DNA of 64,000 nucleotides from Nageia nagi (GCA_050084985.1 JBITNC010000001.1:63116001-63180000), one strand, 5' to 3'; shown: positions 23,801-36,159, counted from the stretch's first letter. Notes: a model not told the origin generated them from the letters alone. A program made the numbers and translations.

Positions 23801-25431
23801 TGTATACAACTCATGAATGACCTTGAATTCCTTGACTTTAATTATGGTTAAAGATTGATAACTCTTAGTAATACTAAAAAGAAAGGGAATGCGATAAATC
23901 AATTGTTATACTTATAAATAGAATAGGAATTTATCACATTAGTGTATGATAAGTTAAAACCTAACAAGTAAACCTACTATTCTTAGAAAACACAAATATA
24001 GTTCTCATTGGTTGTTGAATCTTAGAGATCCTTGAATCTCAATAGGGATCAAGATGGGATCAAATGGGATTAGTTTTACATAGTGAGTTAATTGATATTT
24101 CTTAATGTAATAAGATCTTACATTATCAATGGTGATATTTCCTAAGTATCATCAATCAATTCTAGAGAGATATCAACTCACAAATACATATTCAATATTA
24201 AAGTATGAAAATGAAAGATAAACTCAATAATAACCTAGATAAAAGAGTCACCCTAAAGGAATCAATTCAACCAAAAAGGATACTTTTGAATGGATTTGGT
24301 AATGAAGAAAAATTATGTAGATTATTCATTAGATGAACCTTCCTCACTAAATGACATTCCAAAAGAATATTCCTTGAGTATGGACCACTTCACATCGCAC
24401 TTCCTTTATAGTAGTAGCTAAATTTAGTGTCATCCCAAGGCACATTACTAAACATTAGTATGAGAAATTTTATAAATAGGTATTATTTATGAAGTACCAA
24501 ATGTATGGGATATTTGCAATAATTTTTAGATAACTTGTGTGACTTTCTAAGAAAGCCTATTTTGAATCTTCCTGCATACTCTTTGCTTATTGATTTTAAA
24601 CATGATGTATGAATTGTTTTAATACCTCATGAATGGTATAAACATGGATTTTATATTCATATTAATTAATTTGGAATCAATTATCTTAATTTTATTAGTT
24701 CATGGATGGTTTTTATTTTTAAACCATATTTAAAATTATTTAGAATATACAAATCACTCGAGGGTATTGTTTTGAAACCCATGGCTCTCCAAGATATGGG
24801 CATGGGGATGTTAAATTTCATGGTGATCCTAGTTGATATATAGGAAGGCTAGTGTCTCATATCCTTTATAGGGTGTCAGATGAGGATAATAGTTGATAAA
24901 ACTATGGTTATCAAGTGAAAGTAATTTAGTAGTCATATTACTTGCAATTAAGCACATAGAAGTATGATGACTTTTCCATAGGCGATGACATTACCCTCTT
25001 TTAAGGAAGTTTACCTAGGATAAATTATCTCCTCATATGAGTTAGAGGATTATAATTGGGTGAGGATGTGTAACCTATTGGATGTACATTCTCTTAGGTG
25101 ATATGGGCTCGGAGTAGGAAACCACTACTCTATGTCCAAAATGTCTATTACATAGCTCGTGAAGTGGAAATGGTGGAATCACATTTAAGGCATATCCTCA
25201 ATGGTATGAGAATTATAGAGTGAACACTAGAAGATATTTCATTAAGGTTGGATAATTTGTACTTTATCTAATCTTTCCATGTGGGTACTAACTAGCTAAT
25301 AGCATTGACAAGCTCATATAGATCACCTGAATCTATTCCTAGATCATTTGAGTGTTTAAACTAATCAAAAAAAAAAAAATAGATATAAATTTTAAGATTT
25401 TTCAATGTATAGAATAAGAGGATGTGTTACA
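20860..25431 (+). repeat. Giant chromovirus LTR, second copy, 5'-truncated
   Basis: Similarity to 10930-11560 begins near 20860 (ATTTGAATTTTTA, TGTCACTTTGGGATGTTA, AAATATTTAATGCCA, GAGTTACATGAAGAAAAGAA) and covers the TATA box. One 310-bp unit is present (21400-21640). The last 650 bp (from about 24779, ATGGCTCTCCAAGATATGGG) match 13938-14585 and 49357-50030. The end is GATGTGTTACA at 25431. The first 400 bp or so of the LTR, including its TG start, are missing. Several ORFs of 60-70 codons inside are not recognised and are probably chance. Confidence 0.7.
21182..21191 (+). promoter_or_regulatory. TATA box of the second giant LTR copy
   Basis: CTATAAATAG followed by AGGGGTGGA, in the same sequence context as the motif at 11346. 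Confidence 0.6.
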
Positions 25432-26346
25432 TATTAATCTTTTGAAACATTCATAATGTGATCTATTAAGGTATCATCATCATCATTTTCATCTATTTGA
25501 TTTTCTCCCCTTCTCTCACTCAATGATTTTCATAATACTAAGGAAAGCACTTCAGTGTCTAATGTGAGACATAAATTCTCAAATAAATTTTAAGATTTTT
25601 ATCCAATCTATTTTTTGTTTCCAAATTGGTATATTGTAAAGCACTAAAATCCCTTTCATCTTCCATGGAATCCAAAATCATTATGTAACATAATTTGTAT
25701 AAACAAAAATACTTTGACGTTGAATCTTATAGAATACTACTTGGATACAATTTTTTTCACAATCATGTTATGGAAATAGGCTCTAATAGATTCATTAATT
25801 CTATAAATTGACTAACTATTATCAAATCAAAAGTTCCACATTGTTGAATCAAATTCTTTTTATCTAGAATTCCTTTGATCTCTACATTATTGTCTTCTAT
25901 AGTTCTTTCAAAATGAGTAAAAATATTCTCCATATATGTTTATTAAAAAATTGACTTGTATTGTTCTAATATAAAATAGGATTCCAAAAATTTAGATTCA
26001 CTATAGCCATAGCTTCAATAAAATAATCTCTGTGAAATTATTCTCTAATTTCTCTTATCAATGTATTTGCAATGCTTCTCAGCTTAATCCTTGATTCTTG
26101 CAACAATTACTTCAAATATGATAGGTGTAATAAGAACTTGCTCAAATTTTTCAAAATAATATATAGGAATATCTTTTCCATTGACACTAATATAAATTTT
26201 TTCAATAATATTGAATCTAAGAAAACTTTCTAGATTTTTCACATTTTTCAATGAATTCTAATTCCCAAATAATCGATCTATAAGATATTTAAACAACCTA
26301 TGAATAGTCGAGTAGACTTATTTCCTTTCACTTACAAAATTGATTT

Positions 26347-26367
26347 TATATATATATATATATATAT
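26347..26367. repeat. (TA)n microsatellite
   Basis: About ten TA dinucleotides lie inside the hAT remnant, interrupting its C-terminal half. Confidence 0.9.
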
Positions 26368-27722
26368 CTTGAGCAATCTTGATCAATTTGTTCATTTCAT
26401 ATAACATTGGTATCATTATGCATAATATTAATATTGTTTCAAATTATGTCATGTGATATAATAAATCTGTGTCTCTAACAATACCTTTTCTATTTTGATA
26501 GAAAAACTTGTCAAAAAATTATATTATTGAAATACTCTTTCTATAGGTTTAAACATTGAAACCTATCTAGTGTCCATATGTTTCAATATTCTTTTTCCAT
26601 CAGGTTTTTTGAGTGTAAATTGTTAGAATTCAAAATTCCTTTTGGAGCTTTTCAAAAAGTATGCATATACCTCATCTATCAATTCCTCCACTTTGGCCAC
26701 ACAAGTATGTGTTGTTACTATCTTATATACAAGGTTCAATCTATGAGCTATATAATGAATAGGTATCATAGATGGAGAAACTAATGTCTGAAGTTGAACA
26801 CAAAGTCCATTTCTATTTTTTTGTATTACTGAAGCACCATCTACACCTACACATATTAGCTTTCTTATAATCTCTTCATCATCTATATTAGCAATCACTT
26901 TCAAACTATTTACAACAATATTGAAAAGGTTTTCTGTGTTACAAGCTTCTTTCATTCTATGTATTATTATCAAATGGGGTTGTCTAACATATTCTATAAT
27001 GTGTAAACATGTATGCATACCCAATATGTGTTATCTACTATAGTTACCTCATCAATTAATAAAGAAATGAATCTTGCATTTTTAATACTCTCTTTTAAAT
27101 CTTCTCTTTCACCAATGCAAGACATTTTGTCATTTCCCAACCACTTGAATAAAACCAATGAGAACTTACAAAGTGTTGCAAACCTTCTAAATCAAAAAGT
27201 GTTTTATGATAACAAAAATATGTTATTATTCTACCTTATTTCAGAAGATAAAATATGATAGCAAATTGTAAAATTTTCAAAACTAAATTTTTATCTTTTG
27301 CTTTTCTATATTGTGTTGTAATTGTGGTGCCTATTTGTTCATGAATTTTTTTTCTTTCAACATCTTGTTTTATTCAACCATTTGAACTTTCTACATGTTC
27401 CATATTGCTCTATTATTTTTATATATGCCTTTCCATAATATTTTTCAATTGTGTCATATCTAAGTTGCAACTTTTTCCCTCCCTAATTTCCATGAATAAA
27501 TCTCATATTTACATTCTATTGGTGAATTATCATTTTTAAGAATCACTGGATAAGAAATAGAAATCATGATGATCATTCTTCCTTCAATAATCTATCAATA
27601 GACCAATGAATTTGTTTTTTATTAAATTTTTGAGAAGCACTTCTTGAAGATTTCATTTTTTGTGACTTTCTATTGTTATGGTTCACAATATTATCATATT
27701 CAAGCATTTAATCATTAAAAAT

Positions 27723-27860
27723 ATCTTCAATTGGTGGCATATCAAGATCAATAGTATTTTATAAAATATCTTTAAGAGGCGGCATATTAGGATCAATAGT
27801 CTTTTCTAAAATATCCTCAAGTGGTGGTAAATTAGGATCAACTATATTTTTTTCATACAT
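27723..27860 (-). repeat. Three 45-bp units encoding a 15-residue repeat at the transposase N-terminus
   Basis: On the minus strand the units read VDPNLPPLEDILEKT, IDPNMPPLKDIL-NT (with a stop) and IDLDMPPIEDIFND. The DNA shows GATCAATAGT spaced 45 bp apart. Keeping the unit length in codons suggests the repeats expanded while the frame was still coding. Confidence 0.7.
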
Positions 27861-28139
27861 ATTTATAATCATATGATGACTCAACCAAAATTTGCTTATT
27901 GATATGTAAAAGAAAAATAATAAAGGATTGTGGAAAAGAACATGTGATTGTCATATCACAAGATGTTGATGCCTCCTCAAACATGAAATATTTTTCAATT
28001 TTCTTTTTTTAGGTAAATTATCATACTTCTTTCCCTTAATTTTCCAATGGGTTCCATTCCTTAGACATGAGAATCTATAATTCTTCAAATATGGGCCTTC
28101 TAAATTTCTAACATTACATAATGATGAGCATCTAAAATC

Positions 28140-28550
28140 TTTAGGTGATGGTCATCTTAAACTTGAAATACCCTACTTGATAGACATTTGCAATTCCTCA
28201 TAGATGAGCATATGTAATTCCTCATATATGAGGATCTACAATTCATCATAGATGAGCATCTATAATTCTTTATAAATAACCATCTACAATCCCTTCCAAA
28301 CAACCATTTGTAATCCTTATAGAGGATCATCTACAATCTTGCATAGATGAATGTCTGTAATCCCACATAAATGAGTGTCTACAATCCAACAAATGAGCCT
28401 CTACAATCCTACATAAATGAGCATATACAATATTGCATAGATGAGCATCTATAATCATGCATATTTGAGAATATACAATCCTATATAGATAAGCATATAC
28501 AATCATACATAGATTAGCATCTACAATCCTACATAGATGATCATTTATGA
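28140..28550 (+). repeat. Minisatellite, left part (period about 30 bp)
   Basis: Imperfect tandem units built on TACAATCCTACATAGATGAG followed by CATC recur about a dozen times. The same array resumes at 34270-34400 on the other side of the minus-strand chromovirus, so the element inserted into it. Units vary too much for a regular spacer structure. Confidence 0.85.
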
Positions 28551-29105
28551 TGTGAATTCAACTGCAAGAGACCAACAAAATAGGCTCTAATAACATAAAT
28601 GTATTAACACAAAATAAAACATGTAAACAATCCTCTTCTCATTATTGAATTCACAATACTCTTTTTACATCTATTACAATAGCTACTATAACTCTCCCTC
28701 AAAAATAACAAACAATCTAAAAACTAGGATCTTACTAAAAATAAAAACTTTCTAAAGATAAAAAGATAGAAAGTTGCTAAAAATAGAAATTTCCTTGTAT
28801 TACAACCAAACTTGGCATACAAGCCCAATAAACATAGACTAAGTTGTTTCCCAATTTATTCTCCTAAACAAATTCTATAACAAAAGATATTAAAGTCTAC
28901 TAATTGAAAAATCCTAAAAATTAACACTAAAAGCTAATTTTAAGGCACTAAATGATGGATTTAGGCTGATCAAAAAACTTTCTATTTTGGATCATCCCTC
29001 CTAGAGGAGGTGGTACTCAAATCATGAAAACCCATATCTATCTCTCCTCAAAATTTTAAGACGATTTGATGATTGCATCAAAAGTTATGATCATTTGAAG
29101 GTACA
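28551..29105 (-). repeat. 3' LTR of the minus-strand chromovirus
   Basis: Read on the minus strand it starts TGTACCTTCAAATGATCA and ends TGAATTCACA. The adjacent internal sequence gives a polypurine tract AGAGGAGAATGA just before it. It matches 33701-34266 end to end with many substitutions, by eye well above 80 percent identical. Length is 555 bp. Confidence 0.92.
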
Positions 29106-29119
29106 TCATTCTCCTCTAG

Positions 29120-29803
29120 TAAAAAGAACTTAGTTCTTGCAACTTCAACTGAAATGAAATCCTATACCTTTTGGTTTTCAATTTTTTTTAGCTTTGACTC
29201 TAAAACCCAAGTGTTATTAGACTAGGGTAATCCTTCCCAATGAACAAGATATCTATTGTAGCTCCTATATCTGGTGGTAATCACCTTCTTATCAAGTATT
29301 TATGCAACTTTGTCCTTCTTCTTCTTAGGCATCTATTGTGCCCAATTTATTGAATCCTATATATTACCATCCTCAAAAGTACCTTGATACTAAAATAAAT
29401 CAAAAACATTAAAAATAGGTGAAATACCAAATTTATCAGGTAACTCCACTTTAAAGGCATTGTCATTGATCTTCTTCAAAATATTGCAAGGTCTAATTTT
29501 CTTAAATTTTAATTTATTATATTGCCCTTTAGTAAATTGTCCTTTTTTGAGATGAACCATCACCATATCACCTTCTTTAAATACTTTTATCCTTCTATGT
29601 GCATCAATGACCTCTTTGTAGTGAGAATTACTATTATATAGTTTTTCTTTCACTAATTCTTGCACTTTCTCAATATGCTTAGCGAATGCTTCTGCATCAT
29701 CACTAACTTGGTCCCCTATTGGTAACTCAACTAGATTTAATAAAACTCTAGGATTTTGATCATAAATAGTTTGAAAAGGAGATTTACCTATTGACCTACT
29801 CAC
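29120..29803 (-). pseudogene. Chromovirus integrase C-terminus and chromodomain (minus strand)
   Basis: The open stretch 29803-29390 reads IGKSPFQTIYDQNPRVLLNL, DAHRRIKVFKEGDMVMVHL, YNKLKFKKIRPCNILKKI and LPDKFGISPIFNVFDLF, the integrase tail of chromoviruses. After a stop the frame continues into ILDKKVITTRYRSYNRYL, VHWEGLP, then NNTWVLES, a chromodomain of a different type from the one at 10300. A final tail (VARTKFFLLEENDV) precedes the LTR. Only a few stops interrupt it. Confidence 0.9.
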
Positions 29804-30530
29804 TAAGCTATTATATGTGAATTCAACTTGTGATAAGGTGAAATCCCATTATTTTGGCTTTTCCTCAACTATGCACCATAAGAGGTTTCCCAAGCTTCTA
29901 TTCACTACCTCTATTTTCCCATCAATTTATGGATGGTAAGTACTACTAAAATATAGCCTAGTATTTAACTTCTTCCATAATGTCCTCCAAAAATGACCCA
30001 AGAACTCAGTATCTTGATTAGAAGTAATAGTCTTTAGGACACCTTGTAGTTGCACAAGCTCATCAAAGAGTAAGATTGCAATCTTAGTGGCATCATTAGT
30101 TTTTTGGAAATTAATAAAATGGTCCATTTTAGAAAATCTATCTACCATAACAAAAATTGAATCCTTACCCCATTGTGTATTGGATAATCCCAACACAAAA
30201 TCCATACTTAGATTGATCCATGGTCCTATAGGAACTGGTAGTGGGATATACAACCCTATATTTTATGCATGGATTTTATCCATTTGGCACACTCTACATC
30301 TAGAGACAAACCTAATTATATCTCTTTTCATATTTGGCCAATAATACTTCACCTCTACAAGAGTCATAGTTTTGGCTACTCCAAAATGACCATCTAGACC
30401 CCTACTTTGTAATTTTTGTAAGATGTTCTCTCTCATAGAGCCATTGGGAATACATAATCAAGTACCTTTAAATAAGTAACCATTCTAAAAATATATATAT
30501 ATTCTTCAAAAATTGGATAGGACTCACCTT
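29804..30530 (-). pseudogene. Chromovirus integrase core (minus strand)
   Basis: Reading leftward: LVEVKYYWPNMKRDII, RFVSRCRVCQMDK (zinc-binding CxxC), then the open stretch 30253-29927 with [20 protein letters not shown] (first Asp), [30 protein letters not shown] (second Asp, QD in place of the usual RD) and STYHP. After a stop comes IDGKIEVVNRSLGNLL with the catalytic Glu, then VEFTYN. All three catalytic acids can be placed. Frame breaks make it inactive as it stands. Confidence 0.9.
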
Positions 30531-30539
30531 CTATTGCAC

Positions 30540-32260
30540 TTGTACACTATCTCACAATATTCTCAAAATCAACATTAAATTCATACATATTTTTTATTCC
30601 TTCAAATCCCACCATTGCATTCTTCATAGTGGTTAGCAACAAGACTCTCCTCCTTAATGCATTAGCAACCTTATTTTGCTTACCAAATTTGTGTTATAGG
30701 ACAAATGTATATTGTTGTAGAAATGAAACCCATTTGGCATGTCTAATGTTTAACTTTTTTTGAGTTAACATACCTCAATGCTTCATGATCAATAAATAGC
30801 ACAAACTCCTTTAAGATTAAGTAGTGCCTCCAATACTACAATGCTTGTACAATTGCATAAAACTCCACATCATATGTAGAGTAATTCTTCCTTGCATCAT
30901 TCAGCTTCTCACTAAAAAATGCTACTAGTTTACCCTCCTAACTTAATACACCACCAATCCTAATAAATGAGGCATCATAGTCAACCTCAAATATCTTACT
31001 AAAATTTGGTAAAACAAAAATAGGGGCTTTTAACACCTTATTTTTTAATATTTTAAAACTCTTAGTTGCTTCCTTAGTCCATACAAAATCCTTCCCCTTT
31101 GTGTATTCAGTTATAGGGGTAGCTATACTGCTAAAGTTCCTGATGAACTTTTTGTAAAAGGTAGCTAAGCCATGAAAGCTCCTTACTTTTGTTATGGTTC
31201 ATGGAATAGGCCACTCCAAAATTGCCTTCACTTTTTCATCATCCATTCTCATGCCATCTCTAGATATTACAAATCCCAAAAACACTAAACTATCCTAAAG
31301 AAATATACATTTCTTTAAATTAATATATAGTTTCTCCTTCCTAAGCACATCTAACACCAATTTCAAATGTAACAAATGCTCTTCTTCACTTTTACTATAA
31401 ATCAATATATCATCAAAATACATAACTACAAACTTACCACTATATTCCTATAGTATTCTATTCATCAATCACATAAATGTACTAGGTGCATTAGATAACT
31501 TGAATGGCATCACCATCCACTCATACAACCCATCTTCTTTCTTAAAATCTATCTTCCATTCACCACATTCTTGAATTTTGATCTAGTAGTAACCACTCTG
31601 CAGAATAATTTTATTGAAGTATTTTGCTTCAAACAATCCATCCATCATGTCATCCACTCTAGGCATAGGGTATCAATGCTTTCTTATGATCTTATTTATG
31701 GATATACTATCCACACACATCCTCCATGAATCATATTTCTTTGGGTTTAGCAATGCTAGAGTTGCACATGGACTCATACTCTTCCTGACTAAGCCCTTAT
31801 TTATAAAATCTGTCACTTGCCTACTCAACTCTACATTCTATTTTAGGTTCAATTGATAACCTACCTAATTTGGAAGTGCTGATCTTGGGATCAAATCCAT
31901 GTGATGTTGGATATCCCTCTTTGGTGGCAACCCATTTGGCAACTCCTCTAGTGTGACATCTTCATATTATTTTAGCAACTAAGCTACTACTACAAGTATA
32001 AGCACTTCCTCTATTTCTAGCTTCCTAGCTATTAAGGCATAATAGAAACTAGCTTCCTTAATTGCCATAAGAAACTCCATTGCCAACAAGTTCTTGGTTG
32101 GTCCATTCTCCTTTAAAGGCACAAGAACCACCTTCACACCATCCTTCCAAAATGTGTGAGTATTCTTTCTACCATTATGATTAGAATCCCTATCATATTG
32201 CCAAACACTTCATCCTTGTAAGATTTCCCAATCAAGAAGTTGACCAAACATCTCTTATCA
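30540..32260 (-). pseudogene. Chromovirus reverse transcriptase and RNase H (minus strand)
   Basis: The RT reads [31 protein letters not shown], then [19 protein letters not shown] with an intact YFDD box near 31415. After it come [20 protein letters not shown] and FHGLATFYKKFIRNFSSI, then the connection and RNase H: FEVDYDASFIRIGGVLS, LVAFFSEKLNDARKNYSTYD, VEFYAIVQALXYWRHYL, LFIDHEALRYV. In the gypsy order this lies between protease and integrase. Single-base stops are common, often CAG to TAG or CAA to TAA, as expected from methylated-C decay. Confidence 0.9.
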
Positions 32261-33656
32261 ATGGTTATTGTATTTTTTTCTTAATCCATGAAACATGATA
32301 GGGGTTTAGATATTTTTCATATTTCAGATTTAATTTATCAACCATGATATTAGAGACCAAATTTTCATAACTACCCCCATTAGTGACCATGTTACATACC
32401 TTTCCTCCTAAGGTGCATCTTGTGCAAAAAATATTATTACACAACCAAAAATCTCCATCTTCTTCTTCTTGCATGATCACCTTGTTTGGAATAATAAGGA
32501 TTATCCATATCATGAGGATCTCACCCATATCTACAATGACTTCTATCTCAATCTCTTCTTCTTCTTCAACTAGGGTGACCCTTGCTTGTCCCCTTCCTTT
32601 TACATCATATTGAGGGTTGTCAAATGCTTTATGACCTTCCTCTCTACATCTATAATAGATGAATGGCTTCCATGGTTTAGTCCCCATCCTTCCTCCACCA
32701 TTCCTTCTTCCTCTTTGGGATGTATCTTGACCTTGTCCTGCTTGATCCTCCTTTTTGGAAAATGTTGATGATTCTCCTTTGGAGAAATTAGATCTACCAT
32801 GCCCTCAATTTGAATATGGTGATGATCCTTTCTTTCTCCCTCTGTTAACCCTCTTAATCTTTTCCTTAGCTCTCAAATCCATTTGGTATGCATATTCTAT
32901 AGTAAGAGTATAGTGCATACTTATCTCATCCTAAATAGAAAAACATAGGCCATTCACAAGCCTTGCAACTCTCTGCTCATTCATCTCATTATGCTCCACC
33001 CAAATGGATAATTTGTAAAACTCATTAGTGTAATCTTCAACACTATGTTCTCTCTATTGAAGATTCTAGAATTTATGAAATAATGTTTGGGAATAATCTA
33101 CAAGAATAAATTTCTCTTGTAACTTCTTCTTCATCTTATCCCACGACTTGACCTTCTCTTTTCCCTTTCTCTATTGTGAAGCCTGTAGATGATCCCACCA
33201 AATCAATGCATGCCCCTTTAACTTCATGCATGCAAGATTCACTTTATTATCCTTAGCTATATTACCCCATTCAAAGTATTTCTCCATGCTATTTATCCAT
33301 TTGATTAACTCCTTTGGTTTCAACCCACCAGCATACTCAAAAACCTTGATCTTGATCCCATCTCGATTTCCTTTTATTCCTTCCAAGGCTTGGATTAGCC
33401 TATTCTCAAAGCATTTTCCTACTTCTTCCTAATGTAGGGGTTCTTTCTCCACCTCAAAATTAGGTACATCTTCCCCAAACATACTCTCACTATCAAATAT
33501 AGGATTTGAGCAAGCATAGGGTCTACCCCCCATACGATCAATCGCACTAGTTAACCATGCTATTTTTGTATGTAGATCCTCTATATACCTATTCATGTGG
33601 GCATAGGCACTCACTATACCCCTCCCTACACCCCCAACTTATCTTCTAGGTGGCAT
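32261..33656 (-). pseudogene. Chromovirus gag and protease (minus strand)
   Basis: The start is an ATG at 33656 giving MPPRR, then a stop at codon 6. The frame continues VSAYAHMNRYIEDLHTKI, and 33386-33171 gives FEYAGGLKPKELIKWINSME, KYFEWGNIAKDNKVNLACMK and GHALIWWDHL, the gag core. A zinc-knuckle remnant (YYRCREEGHKAF) and the protease (CTLGGKVCNMVTNGGSYENL, VDKLNLKYEKYLNPYHVSWI) lie in 32687-32265. The catalytic Asp of the usual DSGS or DGGS reads Asn (TNGGS). Confidence 0.9.
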
Positions 33657-33683
33657 CTTCACTCCAATAGCAAGATCACACCC

Positions 33684-33695
33684 GCTTTGATAACA
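33684..33695 (-). promoter_or_regulatory. Primer-binding site of the minus-strand chromovirus
   Basis: On the minus strand TGTTATCAAAGC follows the 5' LTR after five bases. It matches 10 of 12 positions of the initiator Met-tRNA site TGGTATCAGAGC. Place and orientation are right. Confidence 0.75.
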
Positions 33696-33700
33696 AATGA

Positions 33701-34266
33701 TGTGAATTCAGCTATAAGAGACCAACAAAATGGGCTCCAATAACATAAATGTATTAACACAATAGAAAACCTCTAAACAATCCTCCTCTCATTACCAAAT
33801 TCATAATACCCTTTTCTAGTCTATTACAATAGCTAATATATAAAGACGGAGACTCTCCCTCAAAAATAACAAATAGTCTAAAAACTAAGATCTTACTAAA
33901 AATAGAAACTTTCTAAAGATAGAAACATAGAAGGTTTCTAGGAATAGAAAGTTTCTCAGATTACAACCAAACTTTGCTTATAAGCCCTATCAATATAGGC
34001 TAAGTTGTTTCCTAATTTATTCTCCTAAACAAATTTTACAACAAAGGATATTAAAGTCTACTTATTGGAAAATCCTAAAAACTAACACTAAAAGCTAATT
34101 TTGAGGCACTAAATGATGGATTTAGGCCTATAAAAGAACTTTTCATTTGGGGGCATCCCTCCTAGAGGAGGTGGCAATCAAATCATGAAAATTTATATCT
34201 ATCTCTCCTCAAAATTTCAAGATGATCTGATAATCAGATCAAATGTTATGATCATTTGAAGGTACA
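33701..34266 (-). repeat. 5' LTR of the minus-strand chromovirus
   Basis: 566 bp, matching 28551-29105 end to end, TGTACC...GAATTCACA on the minus strand. The outer flanks are both minisatellite, but no clear 5-bp target duplication is seen (TATGA on the left, CTAAT on the right), so flank decay or unequal exchange within the array is likely. Confidence 0.92.
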
Positions 34267-34400
34267 CTAATCTACAATCCTACATAGATGAGCATCTACA
34301 ACAACTCATAGATGAGTGTATAGATTTCTTAATTGTCGAGTGTCTATAATCCCTTACTAATGAGTATTCATAATACCTTATAGATGAGAATCTTAGAGAA
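34267..34400 (+). repeat. Minisatellite, right part
   Basis: This continues the array at 28140-28550 with CTACAATCCTACATAGATGA, then decaying units ending ATAGATGAGAATC. It shows where the chromovirus inserted. Confidence 0.8.
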
Positions 34401-34689
34401 TTTAAAAAGTTGAAATGTTGGTATATCTGATCAAATCTCATAAACCTTATATATAGGATATCATTGGAGATTTATTGGTAAAAAGTAATTATTTTTTGTA
34501 TTTTTAAGGTGATTTATTACAAAAATATAGGAGGTATAGGTGGCTATTTGCACTTATCTTTATAAAAAAATCATAAAATGTTGGCAACCCAACCCAAAAA
34601 ATATTTTCTCTTGTAAAATTCAAGCTAAATAATGTAATATTTGACATCCAAATTTTTGAAATATTTAAATATAAAAAAAAACTATATTA

Positions 34690-35470
34690 GCTAATTGGTG
34701 AATATTTGTCATTATGCATAACATTGTTAAAGATTCACTTTCAATAAGGATCAAACCAACCTCCATGATAATGATAGAGTATGGTGTGTTATTTAAAATT
34801 TTAAAATTATACAAAATGAATTATTTTTTAATTTTCTCAATTTTATTCCATATTTTTTATAAATGCTTCAATCCCAAACTTCACAACCATAGAGTATTAC
34901 TAGAGTTATAGGGCAAGAGAATAGAGTTATTTTTTTGTCCTAGTCCCATACTCCCACATTTTTACACTTATTTTCTATAACATAAAAGGATTTCCATCCA
35001 GAAAATATTATTCTTTAACTCATAAATTCTAATTTGGTTTGTGATTTATATCAGTATCTTAGTATTTAGAAGATTGAATCACCTCTATGGGTTTATTATT
35101 AAAGAGGATTGTAGGATGAACAATTTTTAGATGTAATTATCATAATTTTGATTTTATCTATATTAACCATTAAACCAAATGTATTACAAAATTGTTAAGT
35201 ATATTTAATTATTTTACAAGATCATCATAAGGTTTATCTAATAGGATAATATTATTTTCATATACTAAGAGGAAAGTGATGAGCTTTTTAAGTTGATGGC
35301 TATGCACATTACTTCATTGAGATATTTTCAATTTGATCTATATAAATGACAAATGGAGTTGGGGATCATGGGCATCTTTATTTAATTCCAATATTAATTA
35401 AATTCCTCAAACCACCCTTGATTAGTTTTGATTTTGGCCATAGCTTTCTCATAAAGCCTATTATAGATAA
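34690..35470 (-). pseudogene. LINE (non-LTR retrotransposon) reverse transcriptase remnant
   Basis: Reading leftward from about 35470: NIGIK-RCP-SPTPFVIYIDQ (the RQGCPLSPTLFxIYID block), then LLVYENNIILLDKPYDDLVK, where the YADD box has become YENN. Next is FGLMVNIDKIKIMIITSKN (the GLxVNxxKTKxM block), then RIIFSGWKSFYVIENKCKNV and TLVILYGCEVWD, the RT thumb and C-terminal part of plant LINEs. The catalytic aspartates are lost and stops occur, so this is a dead 5'-truncated scrap. No poly(A) tail was identified with confidence. Confidence 0.85.
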
Positions 35471-36159
35471 TAAATAATGATTATTAATAATAAATAAATA
35501 TAAATATTATCTACAATCCCAACTAATAAATATGATCAAATATTCTCTACAAATTGCAATAGCATTTGATACTTAATGAATACAACCAAGAATTAGTGCA
35601 CTTGATAAAAGTAATCCTTTAAAGATGTCATTATGAATATTTATGGATTGGATAAAATCTATAATGAATTGAATATGGATGTACAATGACCAAAATCTAT
35701 GTTCAACATCACTTAAATCTATTGCTACTTTGATTTTAAAATAAAATAAATGATGTTATCAGTCAAGAAAAATTGATGATGTTTTTATATTTCATGAATC
35801 ACACAATGCACATAAAAGAAAGAGCATTTGAGATCTAAGGGGTACAAATATATATCAAAAAGGTAGCATAAAGATAACATATGATATTTTTATGGTATTT
35901 ATCAATAAACCTAGTAGATATTATTTAATAAGGACATACCATGTTCCTCCATTTATACCTACCAAGACATAAAAAAGATTGATAGAAGACAATCCTATAA
36001 TAACAAGATGATAAATATAATCTCTTGAAATTTTTAGATATAATCATGATTAATGATAATAAGTATTGATTAAAATATTATTACTACATTAGCCTTGATA
36101 GTTTTTTATAATTATTTTTAAATCATAGGATATTTGTAAGGATCCTACAACCTTATACA
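35471..36159. other. AT-rich stretch with no recognised feature
   Basis: Neither strand gives a protein-like translation that I recognise. Only short AT-rich runs are seen. Confidence 0.5.

Larger units (their letters stand above)
25450..27860 (-). pseudogene. hAT-family (DUF4371-type) transposase remnant
   Basis: Reading leftward from an ATG at 27860, the protein begins with three 15-residue repeats. An N-terminal segment follows (YYGKAYIKIIEQYGTCRKF, KWLNKT), then LFDLEGLQHFVSSHWFYSSG. The open stretch 27024-26623 gives ICVGVDGASVIQKNRNGL, IPIHYIAHRLNLVYKI and EELIDEVYAYFLKSSKRNFE, the conserved middle of DUF4371/hAT transposases (GADG...G, H..AHR.NL, FxxSxKR). The C-terminal dimerisation segment near 25690-25580 reads MEDERDFSALQYTNLETK then NRLDKNLKIYLRI. 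Frameshifts and stops are many. No terminal inverted repeats were found by eye. Confidence 0.85.

Noticed and set aside
26578-27258. Plus-strand ORFs opposite the hAT transposase
   Set aside because: The minus strand shows clear transposase motifs. The plus frames are shadows.
28140-28550. Regularly repeated short units that could suggest a CRISPR array
   Set aside because: Units vary in sequence and spacing and have no constant repeat with unique spacers. The surroundings are plant transposons. It is a minisatellite.
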